Source: Micrasema longulum
Taxonomy: Eukaryota; Arthropoda; Insecta; Trichoptera; Brachycentridae
Assembly (NCBI GenBank): GCA_022494885.1
Contig: JAGVSM010005005.1
Location: forward strand, 95,865 to 159,864
Length of the DNA stretch: 64,000 nt
Reading direction: 5' to 3'
The stretch's first letter is position 1. Each line of letters opens with the position of its first letter. The notes under the pieces were generated by a model. The model worked only from the letters and a program-made list of their open reading frames with translations, did no database searches and was not told the origin of the DNA. Made by a program: the position numbers and the translations under genes. Below, piece after piece: positions 47,701-52,665 of this stretch.

Positions 47701-48247
47701 TAACCGTGTCCAAAAATTGTAAACAAGTTGGGGTAGAGATTCGAACTTCGGACCCCCCGATCCGGTGTCCGGTGTCCGCACAGCCCGTCTCAAATTCTTT
47801 TGTTTATTTATTCATTCCAAACGAAGTTACACTTTACACAATATATTCCATAAACTAATTGTACATTTTTAGGCGTCATAACTAACAGGAAAAAAAATGG
47901 AAGAAATAATAACGTATTGCAAAAACAATATTAGGATCAACAGTCCAACAAGTAACGCCGAATACTTTTTAAAATTAATATTATTCAGAGTTTCAAACAC
48001 AATTTAGAAAACGGAAAAGCGAATTAATATCAAATAAAATAATATGAGAAAAAAATAGCGGCAAGTACATAAAAATATGAAAATAGAAATAATGCACGGT
48101 CAAGGAAATTATATAAATGACGGAGTTTTAATATTGTAAATGAGGGTTTACTCACATGATCGATAAATAATCTGACCCACGTGGAGAAGAAAATGGCGAT
48201 CACTATTCCGAGGAGGAGGAGGATCACCGACGTCACTATCACAAACC
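14625..48247 (-). CDS. Scavenger receptor class B (CD36 family) membrane protein, ten exons, 5' end missing
   Basis: CD36/SCARB-type receptor: two membrane segments, short cytoplasmic ends and a large glycosylated ectodomain. The family binds lipoproteins, lipids, carotenoids or pheromone ligands; which of these applies here cannot be told. The ten exons give about 510 residues, close to the family's usual length. Order: first membrane segment (48156-48247), ectodomain with signatures GPYIYR, IFPPHI, CFC and MISFPHFYLADD, second membrane segment (15314-15456), and a hydrophilic 48-residue tail rich in Asn, Gly and Lys. N-glycosylation sites include NVT, NLT, NGT, NTT and NVS. All intron phases agree. 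The first exon must end in phase 1 and was not found. The span exceeds 33 kb; introns hold transposons only. SNMP-type or emp-type membership is undecided. Confidence 0.9.
14773..15313 (-). other. receptor intron 9, nothing recognised
   Basis: 541-bp intron, AT-rich; no repeat or coding match seen. Confidence 0.5.
15314..15456 (-). CDS. Scavenger receptor exon 9 (second membrane segment)
   Basis: 143 nt, phase 0 in, phase 2 out (acceptor CGTTGCAG, donor ATCAG|GTGATA). GIDGLPEEVTSLMRLATKV is the membrane-proximal ectodomain helix, followed by the hydrophobic run ALGVLLLLISVTCLI. This is the C-terminal anchor of CD36 proteins. Confidence 0.92.
15457..16677 (-). other. receptor intron 8
   Basis: 1.2-kb intron containing a MITE family B copy at about 15738-15985. 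The remainder is AT-rich and unassigned. Confidence 0.5.
15738..15985. mobile_element. MITE family B copy
   Basis: Left end GCTGCGATTATGAGCGCTAT with a CGAGACAGTATAAATTAACG block; right part CTCAATTTTACTTTGTAGAT, then ACTTCCCATTAGAGCAGG. The same blocks occur in 62388-62609, 33128-33357 and 38222-38392. Ends are diverged, so the borders are approximate. Confidence 0.6.
16678..16803 (-). CDS. Scavenger receptor exon 8
   Basis: 42 codons in phase 0 (acceptor GCATTTCAG, donor GAG|GTGAAC). It reads EMGTALSARARVQINLAVSQ and ends PDIVFPIIWFQE, matching the conserved G..L.A..R.QIN...PDI.FPI.W.E of the CD36 domain. Confidence 0.93.
16804..17723 (-). other. receptor intron 7, nothing recognised
   Basis: 920 bp, AT-rich; a GGAGAGGGG-type purine stretch lies near 17495-17525. 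No repeat family assigned. Confidence 0.45.
17724..17845 (-). CDS. Scavenger receptor exon 7
   Basis: 122 nt, completing a split Asp codon, with SPVMISFPHFYLADD and EKHKFYIDVQP; acceptor GTGTTCCAG, donor CCC|GTAAGT. The SFPHFYLADD motif is one of the strongest CD36-family signatures. Confidence 0.95.
18077..18207 (-). mobile_element. SINE family A, 3' part, broken by a MITE
   Basis: Minus strand: GTACCGATGCAGTGCTCTAT, GGTGCGGAAAGGAAACGATG tail, GATCATCTTACCTTCATG and CTGGACTGGTACCTGG. The SINE stops abruptly at the position just before GGACTGG, where the MITE begins. The head portion is probably that at 19271-19382. Confidence 0.75.
18208..19050. mobile_element. MITE family B, long form, one end
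   Basis: Starts CTCGATTATGAACGCTATCT. Most of its 0.85 kb is the reverse complement of 34290-35152, including GGTACGCTTAACGATCGTCT, AGCCGGCTCCTTTAACGTCT, AAGTGCCAACCTCAAAACGA-like and GGGGTTCTAGACCCGTC blocks. The inner end around 19040 carries TATGACGTCA. No long ORF. Confidence 0.75.
19271..19382 (-). mobile_element. SINE family A, 5' (tRNA-like) part
   Basis: Minus strand: CGTGGTATAATGGTCGGCGC (A box), GGCCTCGGGTTCGTTTCCCG (B box), then the body up to GGCCGTTTTTACAGTA. It lies in the same orientation as the SINE end at 18077-18207, so the two are probably halves of one copy. Confidence 0.75.
19608..19774 (-). CDS. Scavenger receptor exon 6 (cysteine-rich)
   Basis: 167 nt (acceptor CTCTCCCCAG, donor TACG|GTAACT). 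It reads FEKEVTVEGDILGYRFTPPE, then NPDNQCFCPHGPPC and GLNNVSLCQY. The four cysteines and NVS site sit where CD36 proteins form ectodomain disulphides. Confidence 0.94.
19925..20890 (+). mobile_element. RTE-like LINE, reverse transcriptase and C-terminal remnant
   Basis: Opposite to the receptor gene, in its intron 5. One frame reads GVRQRDAISLKVFFTLAFED, SHFRFTDDIAVISKDADELG (the catalytic ADD is mutated to TDD), IGLEINIHKTKIMS and YIYLGHNVKLGEYNQM. It continues with VKLKRQVYESCVLLVTTYGL in other frames, then decays. The 3' end is AAATTTTAAATAAATAC. Clearly a dead, 5'-truncated copy. Confidence 0.82.
20938..21164 (-). CDS. Scavenger receptor exon 5
   Basis: 227 nt (acceptor TGTTTTCAG, donor CTCAG|GTATGAG). 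It holds VFTGASDITKFGLVDTFNG, YSGDACSRIDGSDGSIFPP and RIFDKDLCRLLPL, matching the C...I.G.DG..FPP...LCR region of CD36. Glycosylation sites NGT and NTT. Confidence 0.95.
21165..22401 (-). other. receptor intron 4, with a GC-rich patch
   Basis: 1.24 kb. Positions about 21235-21400 are unusually GC-rich, with several CGATCG repeats such as GACGATCGATCGTCG. No coding or repeat assignment. Confidence 0.45.
22402..22608 (-). CDS. Scavenger receptor exon 4
   Basis: 69 codons in phase 0 (acceptor GTTGCAG, donor GGG|GTAAAT). It reads RFLRLAMASIMDILKIKPFV, EVSVGQLLWGYEDPLLKL and ends PYEEFGLLYG. The V.ELLWGY.DPLL and FGL.YG motifs are conserved in the family. Confidence 0.95.
22609..23259 (-). other. 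receptor intron 3, left part, nothing recognised
   Basis: AT-rich intron sequence; no assignment. Confidence 0.45.
23260..23575. mobile_element. MITE family C copy, left end missing
   Basis: Shares AAAGTTTTGTAATTTTGAAA, a TTTCAAGAAACTTC block and the end ACACTGAACTTCCTCATT with 10982-11604. The left terminus is not visible. It lies in receptor intron 3. Confidence 0.65.
23874..24015 (-). CDS. Scavenger receptor exon 3
   Basis: 142 nt (acceptor TTGTCACAG, donor CTG|GTGAGT). It completes the Arg of GPYIYR and continues ETWEKVNLTWHDNGTLSYHQ and VVVVPNIPML. Matches the Y.E...K.....NGT.SY...K.Y.F region of the family, with NLT and NGT glycosylation sites. Confidence 0.94.
24016..25639 (-). other. 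start of the 19.4-kb receptor intron 2
   Basis: Contains GAAGAAGAAGAAG at about 24280-24300 and a GC-rich patch at 24590-24900. A 214-codon reading frame on the minus strand (24476-25120) crosses the patch, but it resembles no family I know and is probably chance. No other assignment. Confidence 0.4.
25640..25990 (+). mobile_element. RTE-like LINE fragment
   Basis: Reads EIKRITEALRTAFNKMKNLL, CDDNINLKLRQRMVKCYTW and, after frame changes, AFEMWIHRRMLNISWTD. This is the I..AR.AF..MK..L....L....R....CY and FEMW..RR.LRISW region after the reverse transcriptase in RTE-like LINEs. Stops and shifts show decay. Confidence 0.75.
25991..26689. other. intron, unassigned, with a LINE-type tail
   Basis: AT-rich. 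An AAAAAATAAATAAATAAATG tail at about 26338-26357 suggests another LINE 3' end whose body I cannot place. Confidence 0.45.
26690..27075 (+). mobile_element. R1-type LINE C-terminal fragment
   Basis: Reads YELTQMLTGHGGFMSYLHRF, then CDGETPRDVPHLLMHCPLFS and, after a stop, LGEDLLGNKELARELISYMV. The TGHG.F..YL.RF and C.C...E...HLL..CP.F motifs are the C-terminal zinc-knuckle region of R1/I-group LINE ORF2 proteins. Confidence 0.8.
27290..27545 (+). mobile_element. RTE-like LINE C-terminal fragment
   Basis: One open frame reads GKIEGRRGVGRKQLSWLRNI, RAWTRIRTAEELFRPAQDRE and AFSRVIVNVEETRHDTR, ending in a stop near 27544. The GKI.G.RG.GRK..SWL.N...W motif is standard for the end of these ORF2 proteins. 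Confidence 0.8.
27546..28324. other. intron with a GC-rich patch and CCCGCG repeat
   Basis: About 27660-28030 is GC-richer than its surroundings and includes a CGCCCGCGCCCGCGCCCGC simple repeat near 27750. It could be an internal regulatory region, but no motif proves it. Confidence 0.4.
28325..28930 (-). mobile_element. 5'-truncated Jockey/CR1-like LINE, 3' end
   Basis: Minus strand reads QLHWLSIKHGRNIHILSLLH, PVYLRELFQPLSQRGLSLRS, VVAARLWNNLPLML and FTFKSRLKCHYLNI, then a stop. A pyrimidine-rich 3' UTR follows, then GGAAGAAATTGCC...GGCAATATGCCCGTCC and a tail of AAATAAATAA type. It is the same family as the copy at 51690-52665. Confidence 0.78.
28931..29599. other. intron, unassigned
   Basis: Mostly AT-rich. 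Positions 29145-29180 match the end of MITE family C (CATCCAACTTTGAACTTCCT). Nothing else recognised. Confidence 0.4.
29600..29970 (-). mobile_element. LINE C-terminal fragment (Jockey/CR1-like)
   Basis: Minus strand reads FDTPDLLKLISFYVPLRLSR, TIFYGRNSRTVAQYIVRL and FSLPNLKNKVTNIF-like sequence before the stop at 29628. The I..PDLL..I.F.VP.R..R motif is the C-terminus seen also in the 54-kb LINE. Confidence 0.7.
29971..30704. other. intron, nothing recognised
   Basis: Contains a GC-rich patch near 30530-30580. Reading frames on the plus strand there match no known family. Confidence 0.4.
30705..32222. repeat. 1.5-kb inverted repeat with 0.24-kb arms
   Basis: Left arm 30705-30962 and right arm 31983-32222 are reverse complements with small differences. 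Shared blocks include GGTTGCGAAATAATAATG, GCGCAAACTATGG, ACTTTTTTGGTG and CTAAGATAGACC. Each arm itself contains CTCGAGACAAGATC-type sequence at both ends of a segment of about 90 bp. The 1.0-kb centre is unlike the arms and holds a 97-codon minus-strand frame (31070-31363) of unknown nature. Inference: a non-autonomous foldback transposon, or two MITE copies in opposite orientation. Confidence 0.75.
32223..33127. other. intron, nothing recognised
   Basis: GC-rich at about 32370-32540, otherwise AT-rich. No family assignment. Confidence 0.4.
33128..33357. mobile_element. MITE family B copy
   Basis: Left end CAGGGCCCGTTTCACAATG, then TTTATCTACAGAGTAAAATT; right end GCATTTGTAATCGAAGCCC. It is the reverse orientation of the copy at 62388. 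From 33380 to 33480 follows a unit (AAGTCATACC...TATAGTTGAAGATAAATTC) that is repeated at 34138 and 34299. Confidence 0.6.
33640..33810 (-). mobile_element. tRNA-derived SINE, family B
   Basis: Minus strand: CCCGCGGCTGGTGTAGCGGA (A-box region), GGTCCGAGGTTCGAACCCCA (B box), then an ATTTGTAACTTG-type body and GACCACGAAATCG. Five copies of this family are seen here. Confidence 0.72.
33811..34110. other. intron, nothing recognised
   Basis: No assignment. Confidence 0.4.
34111..35152. mobile_element. MITE family B, long form, complete
   Basis: Ends GGGCCTCGATTATGATGGG on the left and, on the other strand, GTCTCGATTATGAACGCTAT on the right. Two subterminal units of about 100 bp (34138 and 34299) carry TAGTT(G/A)AAGATAAA. 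The right 0.86 kb is an inverted copy of 18208-19050. No ORF of note. Confidence 0.75.
35153..35814. other. intron, nothing recognised
   Basis: Moderately GC-rich near 35560-35740. No assignment. Confidence 0.4.
35815..36505 (+). mobile_element. 5'-truncated LINE (CR1/Jockey-like), C-terminal ORF2
   Basis: Open frame to the stop at 36334: LSLKTLYRSLVCPILEYASV, IWSPSYVTHINRIESVQHKF, RRFNADLICMFKILNSLFH and PLPRMIRFVNE. These are the thumb and C-terminal motifs LY..LV.P.LEY.S.IWSP and R...D....KI.N. A T-rich 3' UTR ends in GTTAAATAAATG. The short frame is intact, suggesting a fairly young insertion. Confidence 0.85.
36506..36917. other. intron, nothing recognised
   Basis: No assignment; GC content above average in parts. 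Confidence 0.4.
36918..37060 (-). mobile_element. tRNA-derived SINE of the short type, (GAT)n tail
   Basis: Minus strand: GATGGCGGTTGGCGCATTCG (A-box region), GGTCCCGGGTGCGGTTCCTG (B box), then GAAAGGGGAATGATGATGAT. It directly follows the end of the RTE-like LINE ORF at 37083. Confidence 0.7.
37061..37740 (-). mobile_element. RTE-like LINE with YADD reverse-transcriptase motif
   Basis: Minus strand: SRKLCNLEYADDAVIFDDSV (catalytic YADD, about 37690-37640), LKINFAKTHVL, then SHSPLRTRLAAPHR-like decay, WFDSVRNEVIRERTHQTP and KRRRYGWLGHVLRM. A shifted frame then reads RPLLTVHRQFVSELRDANLS and ends DARRIFVDME before a stop at 37083. Frame changes make it inactive. Related to 13540-13797. Confidence 0.8.
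37741..38221. other. intron, GC-rich with short tandem repeat
   Basis: About 37885-37960 is rich in CGCG, followed by GCTGATGAT units repeated three times (37950-37978). No family assigned. Confidence 0.4.
38222..38392. mobile_element. MITE family B copy, short
   Basis: Left AGGGTCGCGATTATGAATGG and CTATCTTCGTCGATATATAC, right TTTTGTAGATAAAATTGAAG then AACTTCCAATCAGAG. Shorter than the other copies. Confidence 0.62.
38393..38918. other. intron, nothing recognised
   Basis: AT-rich with T runs and an AATAAACAAAATAAAAAC segment near 38541. No assignment. Confidence 0.4.
38919..39167. mobile_element. foldback MITE, almost a perfect palindrome
   Basis: Left TAAAGCTAGGGTTTCCTAGG, right its reverse complement. 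Arms of about 115 bp pair nearly throughout (GACAGCGGTGCCCG, GTGAACGG, GGACAGCCGTCGTAACG, TTTCCTAGGAAAAC). The loop is only a few bases around 39033-39045. GC-rich compared with its surroundings. Confidence 0.9.
39168..41545. other. intron, 2.4 kb without recognised features
   Basis: AT-rich apart from 40430-40580, which is GC-rich and carries a 61-codon frame without known relatives. No repeat family recognised. Confidence 0.4.
41546..42144. mobile_element. non-autonomous DNA transposon with 32-bp perfect inverted ends
   Basis: Begins GTAGCTCAATCACAAATAAC, continues TATCGACGTGCT, and the exact reverse complement closes the element at 42113-42144. The 599-bp body is AT-rich with no long frame. 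Target duplication not evident. Confidence 0.82.
42145..42518. other. intron, nothing recognised
   Basis: AT-rich. No assignment. Confidence 0.4.
42519..42850. mobile_element. MITE family C copy
   Basis: Left GATAATGAGGAAGTTCAGTG, body ATTACTCCGCATGTGACG and TTTCGAGAAACATT, right ATCCAATTTCCCGTGGGGCC. The right terminus is diverged and abuts a LINE fragment. Confidence 0.62.
42852..42957 (+). mobile_element. RTE-like LINE scrap
   Basis: Reads RSRRFGHVKRMDDERTVKKI and CGENKRNGNERLKKSYG, the W.GHV.RMD..R..K.I.E....G.R..GRP.K.. segment of RTE-like ORF2. It is about 105 bp, fused in frame to the next LINE piece. Confidence 0.65.
42960..43325 (+). mobile_element. LINE reverse-transcriptase fragment (Jockey-type)
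   Basis: Reads HLWLQSYLYEREYEVAFQNK and VTTGIPQGSVLEPSL (the GIPQGS motif). In another frame it has LRAHCYVDDTRINFF (catalytic YVDD) and GEWMVENQLILNASKTE. A shift near 43085 and the lack of both ends show a dead piece. It ends about 120 bp left of receptor exon 2. Confidence 0.8.
43443..43603 (-). CDS. Scavenger receptor exon 2
   Basis: 161 nt (acceptor TTTCATTCCAG, donor TACAG|GTCAGT), phase 0 in and phase 2 out. It reads ELVLRSSSQTFKLWSKPPVT, ISVYVYNVTNADEFLNNGSK and VLDELGPYIY. The L.L...S..F..W..PP and F...NVTN...FL..G.KP...E.GPY motifs are diagnostic of CD36 proteins. Confidence 0.95.
43604..44014 (-). other. receptor intron 1, right of exon 2, nothing recognised
   Basis: AT-rich, no assignment. 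Confidence 0.45.
44015..44180 (-). mobile_element. tRNA-derived SINE, family B
   Basis: Minus strand: GGTTGTGGTCTCGCTGTAGT (A-box region), CCGAGGTTCAAATCCCACTT (B box), then TTTCCATTTTTCCAGCAC and TTATTTCCGACTTGTTGG. The same layout as 59050-59225. Confidence 0.65.
44428..44600. mobile_element. MITE family B copy, truncated
   Basis: Left CCTGGGTCGCGATTACAAAC; inner CGTCAATAACCTGTAATTGA, matching 15838-15866 and 62498-62523. The right end with AATTTTACT is absent. Confidence 0.55.
44601..45164 (-). other. receptor intron 1, nothing recognised
   Basis: No assignment; a 137-codon minus-strand frame (44627-45040) matches no family I know. Confidence 0.4.
45165..45310 (+). mobile_element. tRNA-derived SINE, family B
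   Basis: TCCCGCGGCTAGTGTTGCGG (A-box region), GGTCCGAGGCTCGAACCCAA (B box), then TTTCCATTTCCTAGTAGTG, TTACAGCTCGTTGAAAATGG. The only plus-strand copy of this family here. Confidence 0.72.
45385..45745 (-). mobile_element. internally deleted LINE: RT domain piece joined to 3' UTR
   Basis: Minus strand 45735-45585 reads CGTFPDSRKTSFIRPIFKSG, DKSNVKNYRPLSMLSIVPKI and FESIMTKK, then stops. This is the FP..WK.S.I.PIFK.GDK..V.NYRPISIL...K..E block at the front of the reverse transcriptase. What follows is UTR-like and ends in an AATAAATAAAGG tail. Confidence 0.78.
45746..46167 (-). other. receptor intron 1, unassigned
   Basis: Contains GACGTCA-type sequence like the MITE family B subterminal repeats near 45780. 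Nothing firm. Confidence 0.35.
46168..46320 (+). repeat. possible tRNA-like SINE head
   Basis: CCCGTCTCGTGATGTGGTCG followed 20-30 bp later by GAGGGTCGAACCCCG resembles an A box and B box. I see no matching body or tail, so this is a weak call. Confidence 0.35.
46321..47639 (-). other. receptor intron 1, nothing recognised
   Basis: 1.3 kb AT-rich; no assignment. Confidence 0.4.
47640..47790 (-). mobile_element. tRNA-derived SINE, family B, damaged head
   Basis: Body TTTACCCAAATGTTTTGATT and GGGGTAGAGATTCGAACTTC (B box on the minus strand) match 59050-59225. The A-box part is broken by a GTGTCCGGTGTCCG duplication. Confidence 0.65.
48156..48247 (-). CDS. Scavenger receptor exon 1 of those found (first membrane segment)
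   Basis: 92 nt from the acceptor TTCTTCGTTTCAG to the donor CAT|GTGAGT, starting in phase 1 and ending in phase 0. It encodes FVIVTSVILLLLGIVIAIFF and then STWVRLFIDH, the N-terminal anchor, and joins directly to ELVLRSSS of the next exon. The upstream part of the protein must come from an exon further right. Alternatively, the frame is open without splicing back to an ATG at 48344, which would add about 32 residues. The good pyrimidine tract favours splicing. Confidence 0.88.
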
Positions 48248-48726
48248 CTGAAACGAAGAAAACAAAGTCAACATTAGAAACGGCGCTCACTATATAGTCA
48301 ATATCAGCCCGATATACAATCATTGAGTACGTATTTGGTAACATATGTTATGTCATTTATAATCTCATCGCAAAGACAAAACGTGTATTATCCACGAGCG
48401 CGAGCGTGCGTCAGGGGCGCGCGTCCGAGCCGGGTCTGAGGCTGCTGCGTCCGTTCTTGGACTTCGATGTTGGCAATGATAATAAACCACCGTGTACCTA
48501 ATATTGTTTCGAGTTTCGGCAAGCTGCCAGTGCCAGGATGGAGAGATTTGAGACTCTCGCCCTCCCCTCGCAGTCGGTAGCCGCGGGCTCTCGACCACTC
48601 GAGGCCCGGGCTCGGGGACGAGAACTTATTTACCCGTCAGATCTTCACGCGAGGAGCTCCCATAGCGCTGACCCATGGCGGACCCTCATTTTTCGCAATA
48701 AGAATAAGGTGCTAGGATTAGCGCCT
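48248..48726. other. flank of the first found receptor exon, GC-rich in part
   Basis: About 48390-48680 is GC-rich (GAGCGCGAGCGTGCG and similar). It may be regulatory but carries no recognisable element. Confidence 0.4.
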
Positions 48727-49478
48727 ATTTTTATTTATTTATTTGACAATTTCAATTTATTTATTTTATTTACGTTTACGTACATCATAAAAATATTTCA
48801 ATGCATACATAACACGAAAAAAATTCACACTAAAATTTAAATATACAAAGATGGTCAAATAAAAATACCCAGCAATTATAGAAAAAGGATGCTCTCCTCT
48901 CTGAACTTTTTTTCACTAGTATGAAAAATGTCGATATCCGAAGAAATACGGTTGGGTAAAGACATTGCTCTTCCTACTGGCATTACCATCGGCAGGTTGG
49001 TTCTGCAAGCGGGAAGATAAAACAGCTTAAGCTGCCTTTGTCTAAGGTAGTCATTGGGAAGATAAAGAAAAATACTCTCCATTACATCTATGTTGATCGT
49101 AATACCACGGATTAATCTGAAAAAATACACAGGCAAGTATGCATTTCTTCTTTTGTCTAAAGTATTGTAGCCCAGCATTCCCAGTACGAAGTCAGACGGG
49201 TACAACCGCGGATAGTATTAGCACTCCCTTTAGTAAATATACCTCAGAAATTGCTTCTCCAGCATAAGAGAGTACTTCAATTCGTGGGGCGCCCAGATCA
49301 GAGATCCACACTCAAGTCTGCTTCGCACCAATGAGTTATAAAGAAGCCTAAGAACACCTCAGCTGTTCGGAGAACAAATCCAAACATTTTGCGCGCACTG
49401 TCACAGACAGTGCCTACGTGAGTATTAAATAGTTTTCAGTCTAGCGTCAAACATATCTCTCAGATCTTTGACAGTGGT
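48727..49478 (-). mobile_element. 5'-truncated LINE (CR1-like), thumb and C-terminus
   Basis: Minus strand: SARKMFGFVLRTAEV, NSLVRSRLECGSLIWAPHEL and EKQFLRYIY, then YPSDFVLGMLGYNTLDKRRN, LPVYFFRLIRGITINIDVM and LKLFYLPACRTNLPMVMPVG. This matches the R..LEY.S.IW.P....I...Q..FLR...LGY..L..RR order. Tail of AAATAAATAAATAAAAA type at 48727-48745. Confidence 0.8.
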
Positions 49479-49524
49479 CGGAAATGTTTTTCATATATTT
49501 TATTTATTTGACATTTGTAGTCTG

Positions 49525-49800
49525 CATTACTTTAGGGGCTGTTTAAACCCATCGCGTAATGCAGACTGTGAATATAAGCTAGAAGTCAATGAATGCAAAG
49601 CAGATAGCTGCTAAACTGCCGAAATATACAGAAAAATAGATCCATATTTAGCTAATGCCATATTAATGGGTGAATTCTGCCTCGCATTAGGGTGCACGCT
49701 TCTGGGTGTGTAAAACAGCGCGTGAGATCCCGCTCTAGTAATTATAATTATATTGGGAACATGCAAACTGGTCCCTTTCGGTATATTTGGATTATATCGA
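49525..49800 (+). repeat. dispersed repeat, second copy of 4253-4520
   Basis: GTCTGCATTACTTTAGGGGC, hairpin, GTAATGCAGACT, then GCAGATAGCTGCTAAACTGC, AAAATAGATCCATATTTA and GGTGTGTAAAACAGCGCGTG. Gene-free; class unknown. Confidence 0.65.
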
Positions 49801-49974
49801 CCGCGAACTGCAATACCTCCGAACTCGCGTGTTTCATTATTGTTATTATTTTATGTTCATATATATATTCATTTATGTTGAAATATTTTGACTACAATAA
49901 TTTGTACCATTTTAAGTAAACCAAATATTTAAATACCTAAGTATAAATAAATAAGGAGGTTTCTTCTTCCTCCT

Positions 49975-50200
49975 GAAAATTTTACATCTATGAAGATAGG
50001 ATATATTGGCGGTTCACGGTCGATATATATAAATCGGCTTGTAGAAATAATGATGGATATGTGAATGGATAATTACTATTTTCTCTGAGATATAAAAATC
50101 GCTTTTGATCCTTCTCTATTCCAAGGATGCGGTTTGATTCAGAAGCGCTCCAAGTTATGGAACAGTATTCTAGTGTGCAGCGGACTAGATACAATATGCG
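49975..50200 (-). mobile_element. LINE fragment (CR1-like)
   Basis: Minus strand reads YLVRCTLEYCSITWSASESN then RILGIEKDQKRFLYLRE, the LVR..LEY.S..WSP...R....Q.RFL segment. About 225 bp. Confidence 0.68.
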
Positions 50201-51689
50201 AATTGCGGTAGTATTATTGAAATATCTAGAGTTTCGAATATATGATAGGAATATAACGTCTAATAATTACAATAGAACGGTATTAACAAGATTAACTGAT
50301 TTTTCCAATGTCAATTTTGATTTTTTATAGTAAAATTTAGTTACCGTATTTTGCGGACGATAAGACGCATCGAACCATAAGACGCACGACGAAAAATAGG
50401 TATTTGTTTTAGAGATGAACTATAGCCCATTTTCCTGTACTTACTATCTTACCGTCGCGACGAGGTCAATTAAAATTTATACAAATTGACTGCATCGACA
50501 GATACAAATACTATATTCATAATTTGATTAATTACTGCATAAATGTATCGCTAATTCCCACGATGATCGCATATTTGTTCTGATCGAGGATATATTAGTC
50601 ATATTCATTCATTAGTTCATCAGATGAGTCAATAATCCGGTGCCATATCGCCATTCCACTGTTCATACAGCGCGTATTGCCGTCGTGACTGCCAGCATCC
50701 AGCAGGCATTCATCGTGAGTCAACACCCTCATGCCCCGTGAAGACTCATTTATCTGCCGGAGTGCCAACTGCATTGCGCAATGTCAACATGAGACGCGAA
50801 CGTGTACGTGCGTATATTATTATATACTCGTACGATGGCACCTTATAACGATGCGACGATCCGACTGAATAAACATTTTAATTATCCAAATCGACATCCG
50901 AAATTTGCTCATTGTCTAAAACTCATGGACCGGTTTTGTTCGCAGTTTAGAAAATATATCATCATTATCTTCATTGCGAGTAAATATAATATAATTTATT
51001 GTTTCAATTGATACTGGTAATAATAAGAAATACATCTAAGAATTTTCTTTGTGTAAAATTACCGACTAATTTAAATCTGCCGACCGGTTTGAGAACACGA
51101 CTGTTCCTTCGTTAATGCTTAAAAATAACCTGACAATAAGTACCTTAATAAATATCCAAATAACAAGTAATAGATTGGTGTTCAGTGTTTTTGTCCAGGC
51201 TGCGAATTCTCGGAAAGAGATGAGTCGGTAGCTTAGAGTATATATCGTACAAATGTACGCATACGAATATAAGAAAAACAAGAAAAAATAATAAAAAACC
51301 GATAACAATTTATATATAGGTAGATTATTTTTTACATTTGCAATTCACAATTTGTCGCCCGACTAGACTAGACTAGGGTGAAGTACCCGCATATTACGGG
51401 TAGGTACCGCGTGATACGAGGTTACGTAAGGTGGTGGCGTAAGCTCGTAAATTGGACACAATACACATTATCATAAACACGTACTGTACTCGTATGTATG
51501 TATTATACAATATTGGTACGGGGCAATACATACGAGTATATTTGTTCCGTGAACTATGAACTTAGGAATACGTATTGTGATAGATCAGCCACGATGGAGC
51601 CAAGGAGAAATATAATCGATGTCTAATACACTAAATTGCGTGTCAACATGGACAAAAGACTATGGTTTACTTGTAAACCTATCTTAAAC
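50201..51689. other. non-coding stretch, mostly unassigned
   Basis: At 50341-50390, ACCGTATTTTGCGGACGATAA and ATAAGACGCACGACG resemble a widespread transposon end (CGTATTTTTCGGACTATAAG type), but no second end was found. The rest is AT-rich. Confidence 0.4.
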
Positions 51690-52665
51690 GCATATTATGT
51701 TTGCGGGAAGTCAAAGATTGCTTAGTAAGTTGAACGTATCTTCATTTAATCCCCTTAATGTCAATAGTACCAATATCCAATACAGGAAATCTATAAACAA
51801 TCTAGGAGTACTGATGGATGAAGATCTCTGCTGGCGACCTCATACTAATGAATTAAGCCGCAAAATATATTTCAGTCTACACTCACTTAGAAGGTGGCAA
51901 AAATTCTTACCCATTAATACTAAATGCACTCTGTTACAAGAATTACAACTACCCATTCTAGATTACGCTGATGTTTTCACGACTGATTTAAGCTGTGAGC
52001 AACTCGATAAACTTGAAATACTTTAGAATACATGCGTAAATTATATTTTTGGTCTTAGGAAATATGACCACATTTCTGATTATCGTAGGCAACTGAAATG
52101 GCTCAAACTTAGACAGCGGAGAGACAATCACTCCCTCTCACTTCTGTTCAATGTACTTCATAGTCCTAACGCTCCTATATACCTCCGTAAACGCTTATCA
52201 GTTCACGGTTTACCTCTTCGTTCTAATTCTCAAGGCACTCTCTTAATACCCGTCCACAATTCCTCTCTCTTATCTAACTCATATAGTGTCCATGCGGCTC
52301 GACTGTGGAATCATCTCCCATCCACCATCAAAGGTGTTACTACAGTATCTCTGTTAAAATCAGGTCTACAGTAACATCACCTTTCTCTTCCTTCTAATCT
52401 CTCCTCATTTCCTGTTTTCTCATTTTTTTCCGTTGAGGAATAGTATTGATTTAAAGTAATTTATATACAAATACAGTAATTTCTATTTTTATAAATATAA
52501 AGCTTTTAATTTTAATTTATATTTCTTATATGTTTTGTTACTTGAATTATAAAAATAAAACTTTCATCTTATGGGTTGGTTGGAAGAAATTGCCATTTGG
52601 CAATAAGCCCGCCAATGTACAATTGACATTATGTACAGAAAATTAAATAAATAAATAAAGGTCGA
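51690..52665 (+). mobile_element. 5'-truncated Jockey/CR1-like LINE with complete 3' end
   Basis: Reads SINNLGVLMDEDLCWRPHTN, QELQLPILDYADVFTTDLS, a stop at 52024, then YIFGLRKYDHISDYRRQLKW, PVHNSSLLSNSYSVHAARLW and NHLPSTIKGV. A pyrimidine-rich UTR follows, then GGTTGGTTGGAAGAAATTGC, GGCAATAAGCCCGCC and AAATTAAATAAATAAATAAA. One stop in about 225 codons, so fairly young. Confidence 0.85.
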
